Source: CAYNWK01 sp964400875 (lineage in GTDB: Bacteria > Chloroflexota > Anaerolineae > Anaerolineales > UBA4823). From it: DNA of 42,721 nt. The notes under the pieces were generated by a model. It worked only from the letters and a program-made list of their open reading frames with translations, had not been told where the DNA came from and did no database searches. Below are positions 24,507 through 36,709 of the stretch, one piece after another. Positions within the stretch are counted from its first letter, which is position 1. Each line of letters starts with the position of its first letter. The position numbers were made by a program, and so were the translations under genes. Location of the stretch: the NCBI GenBank assembly GCA_964400875.1, contig CAYNWK010000016.1, positions 1 to 42,721 of the forward strand, read 5' to 3'.

Positions 24507-25571
24507 TTATCCGTCAGGGTGCTCTGCGATGAAGGAGGCGATCTCACCGGTAAGCCTGGTGACCAGGGCAGCTTTCTCATCCGGCGGTAAGAAAGAGGCT
24601 TGCGCTGCAGCGAGCACGCGCGCCCTCAACGTTTCGAGTGAGAATCCCAGGTCTTCACACACCAGGCGGTACTCGTCTCCCAAGGTGATCTGCGAGATGC
24701 TGGGATCGTCGGTGTTGATCGTGGCGTTCAATTCCTGCTCAAGCATCATCGTGATGGGATGCTCCTCCAGCGCTTGCACGACGCCGGATTGGAAATTGCT
24801 GGTCACGCACACCTCGAAGGTGGTTGCGTGTTCGCGCGCCATGGCGACGACCGCAGGGTCCTCGACGACCCGGACGCCGTGGCCGATACGTTCTGCGCCC
24901 AGTTGCAGGATCGCCATGGCTACGTTCCCGGCTCCGCCCCATTCGCCGGCGTGCACCGTCGTGCGCAGTCCTGCCTGGCGGGCGTGGTTGAAGACATCGA
25001 TGAAAGGCGTCGCCGGGTAGTGCACCTCGTTGCCGGCCAGGTCCAAACCGAGGATGCCCTGGTCGATCCGCTGCACCGCCAGGTTCACTACCTGCATGGC
25101 CAGGTCCGGGCTTTCGTGCCGGTTCACGCTGATGATCAGCCGGACCATGACCCCGAGCTCTTCCTCGGCCTTTTTGGTCCCTTGGATCACCCAATCGATC
25201 ACCTCAGCCAGGGAGAAATCCTCCGCACGGCTCAGCGCCACCGGGGTGAAACGCAGCTCCATGTAGCGCACGTTATCCTCGGCCGCATCGGCGATGGCTT
25301 CCCGAGTGATGCGCCCGATCACCTCCGGCGAGCGATAGAACTGGCGCAGGGTTTGAAATTTAGAGAGGAAATTTTGAGAAGTGTAGGGGTCGTCCTCGCG
25401 GACCTGGACCAGCGGTCGCAGCCGGTCCGTCCCCAGCAGGTCGAGGTTGTGCGCCCGGGCGACCTCCAAAAGCGTGCGCAGCCGGAGCGAACCCTCCAGG
25501 TGGCGGTGCAGCTCTACCTTGGGGAAACCGCGGTAAAACTCGAAGGATCTATGTGTGATGTTAGCGTGCAT
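24507..25571 (-). CDS. add: Adenosine deaminase
   Basis: A 354-aa amidohydrolase converting adenosine to inosine in purine salvage. The zinc ligands of the first strand are in ELHRHLEGS (His22, His24). HAGEWGG provides the third zinc His and the catalytic Glu, ERIGHG the next conserved His, and NTDDPSI the final zinc Asp. Length is typical. It starts 35 nt after the secA stop on the same strand, so it is probably read from the secA transcript. Aminodeoxyfutalosine or adenine deaminase activity cannot be excluded in this superfamily. Confidence 0.9.
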   Translation of the reverse strand: MHANITHRSFEFYRGFPKVELHRHLEGSLRLRTLLEVARAHNLDLLGTDRLRPLVQVREDDPYTSQNFLSKFQTLRQFYRSPEVIGRITREAIADAAEDNVRYMELRFTPVALSRAEDFSLAEVIDWVIQGTKKAEEELGVMVRLIISVNRHESPDLAMQVVNLAVQRIDQGILGLDLAGNEVHYPATPFIDVFNHARQAGLRTTVHAGEWGGAGNVAMAILQLGAERIGHGVRVVEDPAVVAMAREHATTFEVCVTSNFQSGVVQALEEHPITMMLEQELNATINTDDPSISQITLGDEYRLVCEDLGFSLETLRARVLAAAQASFLPPDEKAALVTRLTGEIASFIAEHPDG

Positions 25572-25606
25572 GGTTTCACCGGTGGGCGTCAGCGGAAGAG
25601 GGGAGC

Positions 25607-29728
<4,122 letters not shown>

Positions 29729-29824
29729 GGATTTTCTTAGTTAATGGGTGACGCAGGCAGGCATACCCCCTGTCCTCCTCCCGGCTGTCCTAGTTCTGTT
29801 CTGTCTGATTTTCTCGTGTTGGCG

Positions 29825-29833
29825 ATTATAGCA
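29825..29833 (-). promoter_or_regulatory. Extended -10 promoter candidate for secA
   Basis: The minus strand reads TG-C-TATAAT, giving a leader of about 90 nt before the secA ATG. No -35 match at 17-bp spacing. Confidence 0.45.
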
Positions 29834-29933
29834 TAGGTGACCATTGGACTGCGATGGGAGAGAAGTCCCGCCGCCGGGGCTTATCTTGTATTAAGGTTGT
29901 TTTCTTGTTCGCCGTCCCTTAATATGGGGGTTA

Positions 29934-29975
29934 GGGGGTTCAGCGTGGGGCTACTACGCCCCACGCTGAACCCCC
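29934..29975. repeat. 18-bp perfect inverted repeat
   Basis: The arms 29934-29951 and 29958-29975 are exact reverse complements (18 bp) around loop TACTAC. The left arm begins in a G-rich run (GGGGGTTAGGGGG from about 29926), a potential quadruplex on the plus strand. There is no T tract on either side, so it is not a simple terminator. It lies in the 431-nt gene-free stretch between divergent secA and the sulfotransferase gene. Apart from this, the stretch holds only the two promoters. Confidence 0.8.
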
Positions 29976-30039
29976 GATATCCTTCACAAGTGGGGCAAAT
30001 CGTCAACGGTCGATTGCCCTACCACCTGTTCGCAATGCT

Positions 30040-30068
30040 TTGACAGCCGTCCTTTCCTCGGGTATGAT
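30040..30068 (+). promoter_or_regulatory. Sigma-70-type promoter for the sulfotransferase-like gene
   Basis: TTGACA (30040-30045) and TATGAT (30063-30068) are separated by exactly 17 bp. The predicted leader is about 85 nt to the ATG at 30160. Confidence 0.75.
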
Positions 30069-30159
30069 CAAGCGCTGTGAAGACCCGGACGTGGGCCGCG
30101 TAGAGCGTCCCATTGTTTGCTGGTCAGGTGGGAAAGATCAATGGTTAGAGGTAAATAGG

Positions 30160-30768
30160 ATGAAGGGATTATTCGATAGATTCCGCAACACGCAGCAAGG
30201 TAATTTTGTCACGGTGGTATCGGGGCTGCCTCGTTCCGGCACTTCCATGATGATGAAAATGCTGGCCGCCGGCGGCCTGGACCCGATCACCGATCACGTT
30301 CGTGAGGCCGACGCCGACAACCCCAAAGGTTATTACGAGTTCGAACGGGTCAAGAAGTTGCCCGACGGCGACATAGCCTGGGTCGAACATGCCCAAGGGA
30401 AATCGGTCAAGGTCATCACCGCGCTTCTGGAGCACCTCCCGAATGACTATCACTACAAAGTCATCTTCATGCGCCGCAAGATGGAGGAGATCCTCGCATC
30501 TCAAAAGAAAATGCTGATCCGCAGCGGCAAACCCACCGACAAGGTGAGCGATGAGAAACTGGCTGAGATGTACGCCAAGCATCTGGCCAAGATCGAAACC
30601 TGGATCAGGGCGCACCCAAACGTCGATGTGCTCTACGTCGATTACAACGATCTGCTGGCCAACCCTGAAGCGTACCCCCAGCGCATCAACCAGTTCCTGG
30701 AGGGCCGCCTGAATGCGGGTAAAATGGCCGACGTGGTCGACCCCAGGCTGTACCGCCAGCGGCGGTAA
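30160..30768 (+). CDS. Sulfotransferase-family P-loop protein
   Basis: A 202-aa protein. Near the N terminus VVSGLPRSGTSMMMKML matches the phosphosulfate-binding loop of bacterial sulfotransferases. VIFMRRKMEEILASQKKML resembles the 3'-phosphate-binding helix, and VLYVDYNDLLANP a later conserved strand. Full-length family members are often longer, but the core is present. The ATG at 30160 follows GAGGT and TAGGA; the longer open frame back to 30040 overlaps the promoter and is rejected. The acceptor is unknown. It stands alone between its promoter and terminator. Confidence 0.82.
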   Translation: MKGLFDRFRNTQQGNFVTVVSGLPRSGTSMMMKMLAAGGLDPITDHVREADADNPKGYYEFERVKKLPDGDIAWVEHAQGKSVKVITALLEHLPNDYHYKVIFMRRKMEEILASQKKMLIRSGKPTDKVSDEKLAEMYAKHLAKIETWIRAHPNVDVLYVDYNDLLANPEAYPQRINQFLEGRLNAGKMADVVDPRLYRQRR

Positions 30769-30795
30769 AACCTGCGCTCGCCAAACCAGTTAATC

Positions 30796-30823
30796 AGCGC
30801 CCCAAACGGGGCGCTCTTTTATT
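30796..30823 (+). terminator. Intrinsic terminator after the sulfotransferase-like gene
   Basis: AGCGCCCC (30796-30803) pairs with GGGGCGCT (30808-30815) over loop AAAC, followed by CTTTTATT. The T tract overlaps the stop codon of the convergent metalloregulator gene. Confidence 0.88.
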
Positions 30824-31502
30824 CCGGGGTTAGTTCTTCGACGAATACCTGGTTGGTGATAGTAGGGCCGAGGACGATCGAATCTGTTTTGCCCTCCACC
30901 TGGATGCGCAAGTTATCGTCGAAGGGGGAATATTCCAGGAGGGCGACTTTCGCTCCCGGCACCACCCCGCGATCGCTCAGGTAGCGCAGCAGTTCCGGGT
31001 CGGTGTCGCGCACCCTTTCGATCCGGACCCGCTGCCCCGGGCGCATTTCGCTCAGCGTCTGGGCTTCCGATTCCGGCAGGTGCAGGTCCCTGGTGGGGAT
31101 CGGATCGCCGTGGGGGTCGTGGCGCGGGTTGCCCAGGCTCTCGGCGATGCGTTCTTCGAACGCTTCCGAGATAACATGTTCCAGGCGGTCGGCTTCGTCG
31201 TGCACTTCGTCCCAGCTGTATCCCAGGGTCTGTTGTAAAAACATCTCCAGCAGGCGGTGGTGGCGTATGATCTCGAGCGCAACTTTTTCCCCCTCTGGGG
31301 TCAGCGACGCGCCGTGATGTTTGCGGTATTCCACCAGGGGCGGGTCGGTGACGGCCAGTTTCTGGATCATGTTGGTCACGGAGGCCGGGGTCACGCCCAT
31401 CAGTTCGGCGATCTGGTTGGTGGTCGCCCGTCCGTGTTCTTCAGAAAGATCGTAGATCGTTTTGAGGTAATCTTCGATCACGTGGGTGAGGTTTTCGCGC
31501 AT
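30819..31502 (-). CDS. mntR: DtxR/MntR-family metal-dependent repressor
   Basis: A 227-aa regulator with an N-terminal winged helix (about 5-65), a metal-binding dimerisation domain (66-140) and a C-terminal FeoA/SH3-like domain (about 150-225). Metal-site positions include His82, Glu86, His101, Glu108 and His109. Position 11 is Asp (IEDYL), as Asp8 of MntR, where DtxR has Met10. Position 105 is Asp, where DtxR has Cys102 and MntR has Glu. This favours Mn2+ over Fe2+ sensing, though the SH3-like tail is a DtxR/IdeR trait. No manganese transporter lies nearby. It is divergent from the DUF2203 gene. Confidence 0.88.
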   Translation of the reverse strand: MRENLTHVIEDYLKTIYDLSEEHGRATTNQIAELMGVTPASVTNMIQKLAVTDPPLVEYRKHHGASLTPEGEKVALEIIRHHRLLEMFLQQTLGYSWDEVHDEADRLEHVISEAFEERIAESLGNPRHDPHGDPIPTRDLHLPESEAQTLSEMRPGQRVRIERVRDTDPELLRYLSDRGVVPGAKVALLEYSPFDDNLRIQVEGKTDSIVLGPTITNQVFVEELTPE

Positions 31503-31660
31503 GGTCTTATTATTCGTCGCCGGATCGACCCGCGGCGACTTACTGTGGAATTCTATCCAAAAAGGCCGCGATTTTTAGAGTTGGCTTATTTTGGATTTTC
31601 TTTATTCTAACCCGGGACTGAGTTTCGCGCCAGATGATCCACCACGAGGGTGAACGCAAA

Positions 31661-31761
31661 TGTTGTCAGCTGGAGGTGTGGTTTGGACAGCGAAACCGTC
31701 CACACCACACCCCCAAGATCAAATTTCCAACACGACTTCCTAGAACCTGCAGCTGTCAACA
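31661..31761. repeat. Nested palindromic element between mntR and the DUF2203 gene
   Basis: Outer imperfect inverted repeats (31661-31676 and 31746-31761, 14 of 16 matching) enclose an inner hairpin: GGTGTGGTTTGGAC (31675-31688) with GTCCACACCACACC (31698-31711), one mismatch, extendable by three more pairs. The 101-bp unit with terminal inverted repeats resembles a small non-autonomous element. No target-site duplication is obvious. It occupies the 328-nt divergent gap, which otherwise holds only promoters. Confidence 0.55.
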
Positions 31762-31792
31762 ATCGAACTGGATAACTCGTCCCTTTCCTTAA

Positions 31793-31821
31793 TTGACGTC
31801 GCCTGTTTTATCCTGTATCAT
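31793..31821 (+). promoter_or_regulatory. Sigma-70-type promoter for the DUF2203 gene
   Basis: TTGACG (31793-31798), a 17-bp spacer and TATCAT (31816-31821). The ATG at 31831 begins 9 nt later, so the transcript would be almost leaderless. Confidence 0.7.
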
Positions 31822-31830
31822 GGGAGCGTC

Positions 31831-32205
31831 ATGCCGCGCTATTTCACCCTGGAAGAGGCCAACGCAGCCTTGGACGTGATCCGCCCTTTGGTCGGCGAGA
31901 TCCTCGCTATCCGTCGCGATATCCTGGCGAAACGCCCGGATTTCTGGCCCGTCTTGCAGAAGTCCCTGGGCAACGGGGGCAATCTTGCCGCCGGGGAGGT
32001 CGCCCTGGCTTTCGAGCGCCTGGATGCGCTGATGCGCCAGGTACACGCAACCGGCGCCCAGCTCAAGGACCTCAATACCGGCCTGGTCGATTTCTACGCC
32101 CTGCGTGAAGGGCGGCAGATCTTCTTGTGCTGGCGCTACGGCGAAGAGCAGGTCGCGTTCTGGCACGAGATTGACGGCGGCTTTGCAGGCCGCACACCGT
32201 TGTAA
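31831..32205 (+). CDS. DUF2203 family protein
   Basis: A 124-aa soluble protein matching DUF2203. The N-terminal FTLEEANAAL helix is followed by a helical middle and the conserved C-terminal block VDFYALREGRQIFLCWRYGE, then WHEIDGGFAGRTPL. The family is widespread in bacteria and has no established function. GGAG lies 5 nt before the ATG but may not be transcribed if the promoter call is right. It stands alone before the promoter of the helicase operon. Confidence 0.88.
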   Translation: MPRYFTLEEANAALDVIRPLVGEILAIRRDILAKRPDFWPVLQKSLGNGGNLAAGEVALAFERLDALMRQVHATGAQLKDLNTGLVDFYALREGRQIFLCWRYGEEQVAFWHEIDGGFAGRTPL

Positions 32206-32219
32206 AATCACTTCCCGCC

Positions 32220-32248
32220 TTGTCCTGATCGAACATTTGTACTATAAT
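32220..32248 (+). promoter_or_regulatory. Sigma-70-type promoter for the helicase-nuclease operon
   Basis: TTGTCC (32220-32225), a 17-bp spacer and consensus TATAAT (32243-32248), 53 nt before the GTG start of the first helicase gene. Confidence 0.7.
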
Positions 32249-32300
32249 TTAGAGAGCTTTCCTCCTTTTAAACAACCGCCGGAGTCCGGATAAACATACC

Positions 32301-34448
32301 GTGCTGACCAGAGATTCAATTCCCCCCTCTCTAACCCCGCAGCAGCTGTCCGTCGTCGAGCAGCCCCTGGACGCTAAGATCTTCCTGGAAGGCCCGGCCG
32401 GCGCCGGCAAGACCACTGCCGGCGTCGAGCGCTTGCTCTATTTGATGGCCGAGGGCGTGCCTGGGGACACCATCTTGCTGTTGACGCCCCAGCGCACCCT
32501 GGCGACGCCTTATTACCAGGCTTTGCGCCATCCGGGCGTGATCGCCGGTGGAATGGTGGACGTGCTTACCCTGGGCGGGTTAACCCGCCGCATGGTCGAG
32601 TTGTTCTGGCCGCTGGTCTCTGCACAGGCCGGGTTTTCGCACCCCGACAGGCCGCCGATCTTCCTCAACCTGGAAACTGCTCAATATTACATGGCCCGCC
32701 TGGTGCGCCCGCTGTTCGACCAGGGCTATTTCGACGCGGTGGTGATCAACCGCAACCGGCTGTGCAGCCAGGTCCTGGATAACCTCAACAAGGCCGCCGT
32801 GGTTGGGTTTCCCCATACCGAGATCGGCGCGCGTCTGAAAGCTTCCTGGGTGGGGGAGGCCAGCCAGCTGCGCATTTACGAGGACGCCCAGGCCTGCGCC
32901 GCGCTGTTCAGGGCCTACTGCTTGGAGCACAACCTGCTCGATTTTTCGCTGCAGGTCGAGATCTTCCGTGACCTTTTGTGGCCCGCTTCGCCGTGCCGGT
33001 CCTATTTAATGGGAACCTACCACCATCTCCTGGTGGACAACCTGGAAGAGGACACCCCGGTGACCCACGATCTGCTGGCCGAGTGGCTGCCTGCCCTGGA
33101 CTCGGCCTTGCTGATCTTCGACCGGCAGGCCGGCTACCGCAGTTTTCTTGGCGCCGATCCGAAGACCGGTTACGCGTTGAAGGAAATCTGCCCGGTCAGG
33201 GTTGAGTTTGCCGAGTCATTGGTCACCAGCTCTGGGCTGCGCGCCTTCGCCGGGGACCTGGCCCGCGCCTTAAACCGGGAGGCGCCCGAAGAGCTGGTAT
33301 CGGGCGAGACATCCGTGCAGGAGGGCCGTCAGCTGGATGAAGTCCTGGTGTACGACGACCACCGCTACCACCCCGAGATGCTCGATTGGGTTACGGAGCA
33401 GATCGCCGCGCTGGTGTACGATCAGGGGGTCCCGCCTGGGGAGATCGTCGTCCTGGCGCCTTTCCTCAGCGATGCCCTGCGCTTCTCGTTGACCAATCGC
33501 CTGGAGGCCTTGGACGTCCCTACCCGCTCGCACCGCCCCTCACGCGCGCTGCGGGAGGAGCCGGCCGTGGAGTGCCTGTTGACCCTGACGGCGCTGGCGC
33601 ACCCGGGATGGGGCCTGCCCATCACCCGTTATGACGTGGCTTACGCCCTGGTTCAGTCCATCGACGGGCTCGACCTGGTGCGCGCCCAGCTGCTTGCCGA
33701 GATCGTCTACCGGCCCGGGGGTGAGGAGCTCAGCCTGACCTCCTTCGACCGCATCCGGCCAGAAATGCAGGAGCGGATCACCTATGCCTTCGGCGAGCGC
33801 TACCAGGAACTGCGCGCCTGGCTCCAGGATTATCTAACCCGTCCCCCGGAAATGCTCGACTACTTCCTGAGCCGCTTGTTCGGCGAGCTGCTCTCCCAAC
33901 CGGGCTTCGGCTTCCACCTGGACCTGGACGCCGGGGCAGTCGCCGCCAACCTGGTCGACTCGGCTCGCAATTTCCGCTGGGCCGCTGCCGGAGAGCTGCC
34001 GGACGGAATCGTCTCCCTGGGGCATGAATACGTCGAGATGGTCCGCGAGGGGGTAGTGGCGGCGCAGTACCTGCGCAGCTGGCGGCTGGTCGATGAAGAG
34101 GCCGTCTTACTGGCGCCGGCCTACACTTTTTTGATGAGCAACCGCCCGGTGGACGTCCAGTTCTGGTTGGACGTCGGCGGGCGCGGCTGGTTCGAGCGCC
34201 TGTACCAGCCTTTGACTCATCCCTACGTGCTCACCCGCGACTGGCCGCGCGACGCCGTCTGGACCGACCTGGACGAGTATGCCTCCAGCCGCGAGACTCT
34301 TTACCGTTTGGCGCTGGGCCTGGTGCGCCGCTGCCGCCAGCGCATCTACCTGGGCTTGAGCGAACTCAACGAGCAGGGCTACGACCAGGCCGGTCCGCTG
34401 CTCAAAGCGATCCAGCGCGTGATGCGCCAGTCCGCGCAGCTTTCCTGA
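32301..34448 (+). CDS. AddB/RecC-like degenerate UvrD-family helicase subunit
   Basis: A 715-aa SF1-like protein. Walker A is intact (EGPAGAGKTT, Lys37). Motif II is degenerate: LLVDNLEED, with Asp246-Asn247 where active helicases have Asp-Glu. LIFDRQAGYRSFLGAD corresponds to a remnant of motif III. The canonical motif V/VI arginine block is not recognisable. Such decay with a kept Walker A is typical of AddB, the scaffolding and Chi-scanning partner of AddA. No nuclease domain is fused. It starts at GTG 32301 and is 16 nt before an intact helicase gene. Together with that gene and the nuclease gene it probably forms a DNA-end resection complex; the exact role of this subunit is inferred. Confidence 0.75.
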   Translation: MLTRDSIPPSLTPQQLSVVEQPLDAKIFLEGPAGAGKTTAGVERLLYLMAEGVPGDTILLLTPQRTLATPYYQALRHPGVIAGGMVDVLTLGGLTRRMVELFWPLVSAQAGFSHPDRPPIFLNLETAQYYMARLVRPLFDQGYFDAVVINRNRLCSQVLDNLNKAAVVGFPHTEIGARLKASWVGEASQLRIYEDAQACAALFRAYCLEHNLLDFSLQVEIFRDLLWPASPCRSYLMGTYHHLLVDNLEEDTPVTHDLLAEWLPALDSALLIFDRQAGYRSFLGADPKTGYALKEICPVRVEFAESLVTSSGLRAFAGDLARALNREAPEELVSGETSVQEGRQLDEVLVYDDHRYHPEMLDWVTEQIAALVYDQGVPPGEIVVLAPFLSDALRFSLTNRLEALDVPTRSHRPSRALREEPAVECLLTLTALAHPGWGLPITRYDVAYALVQSIDGLDLVRAQLLAEIVYRPGGEELSLTSFDRIRPEMQERITYAFGERYQELRAWLQDYLTRPPEMLDYFLSRLFGELLSQPGFGFHLDLDAGAVAANLVDSARNFRWAAAGELPDGIVSLGHEYVEMVREGVVAAQYLRSWRLVDEEAVLLAPAYTFLMSNRPVDVQFWLDVGGRGWFERLYQPLTHPYVLTRDWPRDAVWTDLDEYASSRETLYRLALGLVRRCRQRIYLGLSELNEQGYDQAGPLLKAIQRVMRQSAQLS

Positions 34449-34464
34449 CCATACCGGAATCCTG

Positions 34465-36708
34465 ATGGTTTACCTTCCCCGTCCAAAACAAGAAGAAGTG
34501 CTCGCTTATACCGGCGGCAAGATGGGCGTGTCCGCTGTGCCCGGGAGCGGCAAGACCTGGACCCTGTCCTGGCTGGCGGCGAAGCTGGTCGTCGAGGGCG
34601 GTCTGGAGGAGGATCAGGAGGTCCTGGTGGTCACCCTGGTCAACTCGGCGGTGGATAATTTCGCCCACCGGGTGGCCGGCTTTGTGAGCGAGCGCGGCTT
34701 GCTGCCGCATCTCGGGTACCGCGTGCGCACCCTGCACGGTTTGTCTCACGACATCGTGCGCGAGCGGCCCGACCTGGTCGGCTTGTCGGATGATTTCCAG
34801 ATCATCGATGATCGAGCCGCCGACCAGATACGCGATTCCGCTGCCCAGGCCTGGCTGCGCAGCCATCCCTTCGCCCTGGAAGAGTATCTCGACCCGGATA
34901 TGGAGGCGTCACGCCGGGACTGGGTGCGCCGGGACAGGCTGCCCGAGCTGGTCAAAGGCATCGCCTTGAGTTTCATCCGCTTTGCCAAGGATTTGCGCAT
35001 CACCCCCGAAGCGCTGCGCAGGCAGCTGGATGAGCTCTCCGTGCCGCTGCCCCTGGCGGAGATGGGCCAGGAGATCTATGCTGACTACCAGCGCGCCTTG
35101 AATTACCGCGGCGCGGTGGACTTCGACGACTTGATTCGCCTGGCATTGCAAGCCCTGGAACAGGATGAAAACTACCTGGAGCGCTTGCGCGCCCGCTGGC
35201 CTTATATCCTGGAAGACGAAGCCCAGGACAGCAGCCGGCTGCAGGAGCAGATCCTGGGCGCCCTGGCTGGCCCCAACGGCAATTGGGTCCGTGTGGGCGA
35301 CCCCAACCAGGCGATTTATGAGACCTTCACCACCGCCAGCCCGGAATTTTTGCGCGCTTTCCTCGACCGTCCGGATGTGCTCGGACGAGAGCTGCCCAAT
35401 TCCGGTCGCTCAACGCCCAGCATCATCGCCCTGGCCAACCACCTGATCGACTGGACGCGGGGGGAACACCCGGAAAGTGCGGTGCGTGATGCCCTGACCC
35501 CGCCGCACATCTTGCCGACGCCCCCCGGCGATCCCCAACAAAACCCGGAGGATGCCCCCGAACAGATCTACTTAGGTGAGGATAAATTCACCCCCCAGGA
35601 GGAGATCAGGACCGTGGTCGACTCGGCCTCTCGCTGGCTGGCCCAACACCTGGATGACACCATGGCGGTCCTGGTGCCGCGCAACCAGCGCGGCTTTGAA
35701 GTCGCCGGCGCGTTGAAGGCTCGCGGGGTTCCCTACTTCGAGCTGCTGCGCAGCACCAGCGCGACTCGCCAGACTGCCGGGGCGCTGGCGAACCTGGTGA
35801 ATTACCTGGCCGAGCCGCAGTCTGCCAGCAAGCTCTCGCTGGCTTACCAGGTCTGGCGCCGGGACGCGCGGGATGATGACGAAGAGCTGCCGGCCTTCAA
35901 CCGGCAGATTGCCAAGCTGCTGCGCAGCTGCCGCCAGGTGGAAGATTATTTGTGGCCGCGCGCCGGCCGCGATTGGTTGGACGAGATCGACATGGAAGCA
36001 GCCGATCCGGCGGCTTTTGAAGAGCTGCTCGCCTTCCGCGAGGTAGCCCGGCGCTGGCAAGGAACCACTCAGCTGCCCATCGACCAGATCGTGCTGACCC
36101 TCGCCCAGGACCTTTTCCAAGAACCGGTCGATTTGGCCGTGTCGCACAAGCTGGCCGTGATCCTCGGCCGTGCCGCCGAGGCCCACCCGGACTGGCGTCT
36201 GCCGGAGCTGACTGAGGAGCTGGCCGTGGTCGCGCGCAACGAGCGCCGTTTTCTGGGCTTCAGCGAGGACGACACCGGCTTCGATCCCGAGCAGCACAGG
36301 GGGGAAGTGATCGTCGCCACTGTGCACAAGGCCAAGGGGCTGGAGTTCGACCGCGTCTACCTGCTTTCGGTCAACAACTACGATTTCCCTTCCGGAGCGG
36401 AGTTCGACGATTACATCTCCGAACCGTGGTATTTTCATCCGAAGCTGAACCTGGAAGCCGAAGCGGTGGCGCAGCTGGAGGCGGCCTTTTCGCAAGATGA
36501 ATACGAATGGTACCAGGAGGGCCAGGCCACCCAGTCCGCGCGGCTGGATTACGTGCGTGAGCGCTTGCGACTGCTGTACGTGGGCATCACCCGGGCGAAG
36601 TCCAGCTTGATCATCACCTGGAACACCGGCCGCCGTGGTGGGCTGCAGCCTGCTGTTCCGCTCACCGAGTTGTATACGTTCTGGGAAGAGTCGATGGAGA
36701 ATTCATAA
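34465..36708 (+). CDS. UvrD/PcrA-like (AddA-type) DNA helicase
   Basis: A 747-aa SF1A helicase with all main motifs: Walker A VPGSGKT (Lys30), motif II EDEAQD (Asp251-Glu252), motif III VGDPNQAIYETF, motif V VATVHKAKGLEFDRVYL, and motif VI LLYVGITRAKSSL. It lacks the C-terminal nuclease domain that AddA and RecB carry; the frame ends soon after motif VI. The nuclease is instead encoded by the next gene, whose ATG is one base past this stop codon. It should unwind DNA 3' to 5' in repair or recombination. As a lone protein it could pass for a PcrA variant, but the neighbours argue for an AddAB-like complex. Confidence 0.9.
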   Translation: MVYLPRPKQEEVLAYTGGKMGVSAVPGSGKTWTLSWLAAKLVVEGGLEEDQEVLVVTLVNSAVDNFAHRVAGFVSERGLLPHLGYRVRTLHGLSHDIVRERPDLVGLSDDFQIIDDRAADQIRDSAAQAWLRSHPFALEEYLDPDMEASRRDWVRRDRLPELVKGIALSFIRFAKDLRITPEALRRQLDELSVPLPLAEMGQEIYADYQRALNYRGAVDFDDLIRLALQALEQDENYLERLRARWPYILEDEAQDSSRLQEQILGALAGPNGNWVRVGDPNQAIYETFTTASPEFLRAFLDRPDVLGRELPNSGRSTPSIIALANHLIDWTRGEHPESAVRDALTPPHILPTPPGDPQQNPEDAPEQIYLGEDKFTPQEEIRTVVDSASRWLAQHLDDTMAVLVPRNQRGFEVAGALKARGVPYFELLRSTSATRQTAGALANLVNYLAEPQSASKLSLAYQVWRRDARDDDEELPAFNRQIAKLLRSCRQVEDYLWPRAGRDWLDEIDMEAADPAAFEELLAFREVARRWQGTTQLPIDQIVLTLAQDLFQEPVDLAVSHKLAVILGRAAEAHPDWRLPELTEELAVVARNERRFLGFSEDDTGFDPEQHRGEVIVATVHKAKGLEFDRVYLLSVNNYDFPSGAEFDDYISEPWYFHPKLNLEAEAVAQLEAAFSQDEYEWYQEGQATQSARLDYVRERLRLLYVGITRAKSSLIITWNTGRRGGLQPAVPLTELYTFWEESMENS

Positions 36709-36709
36709 G

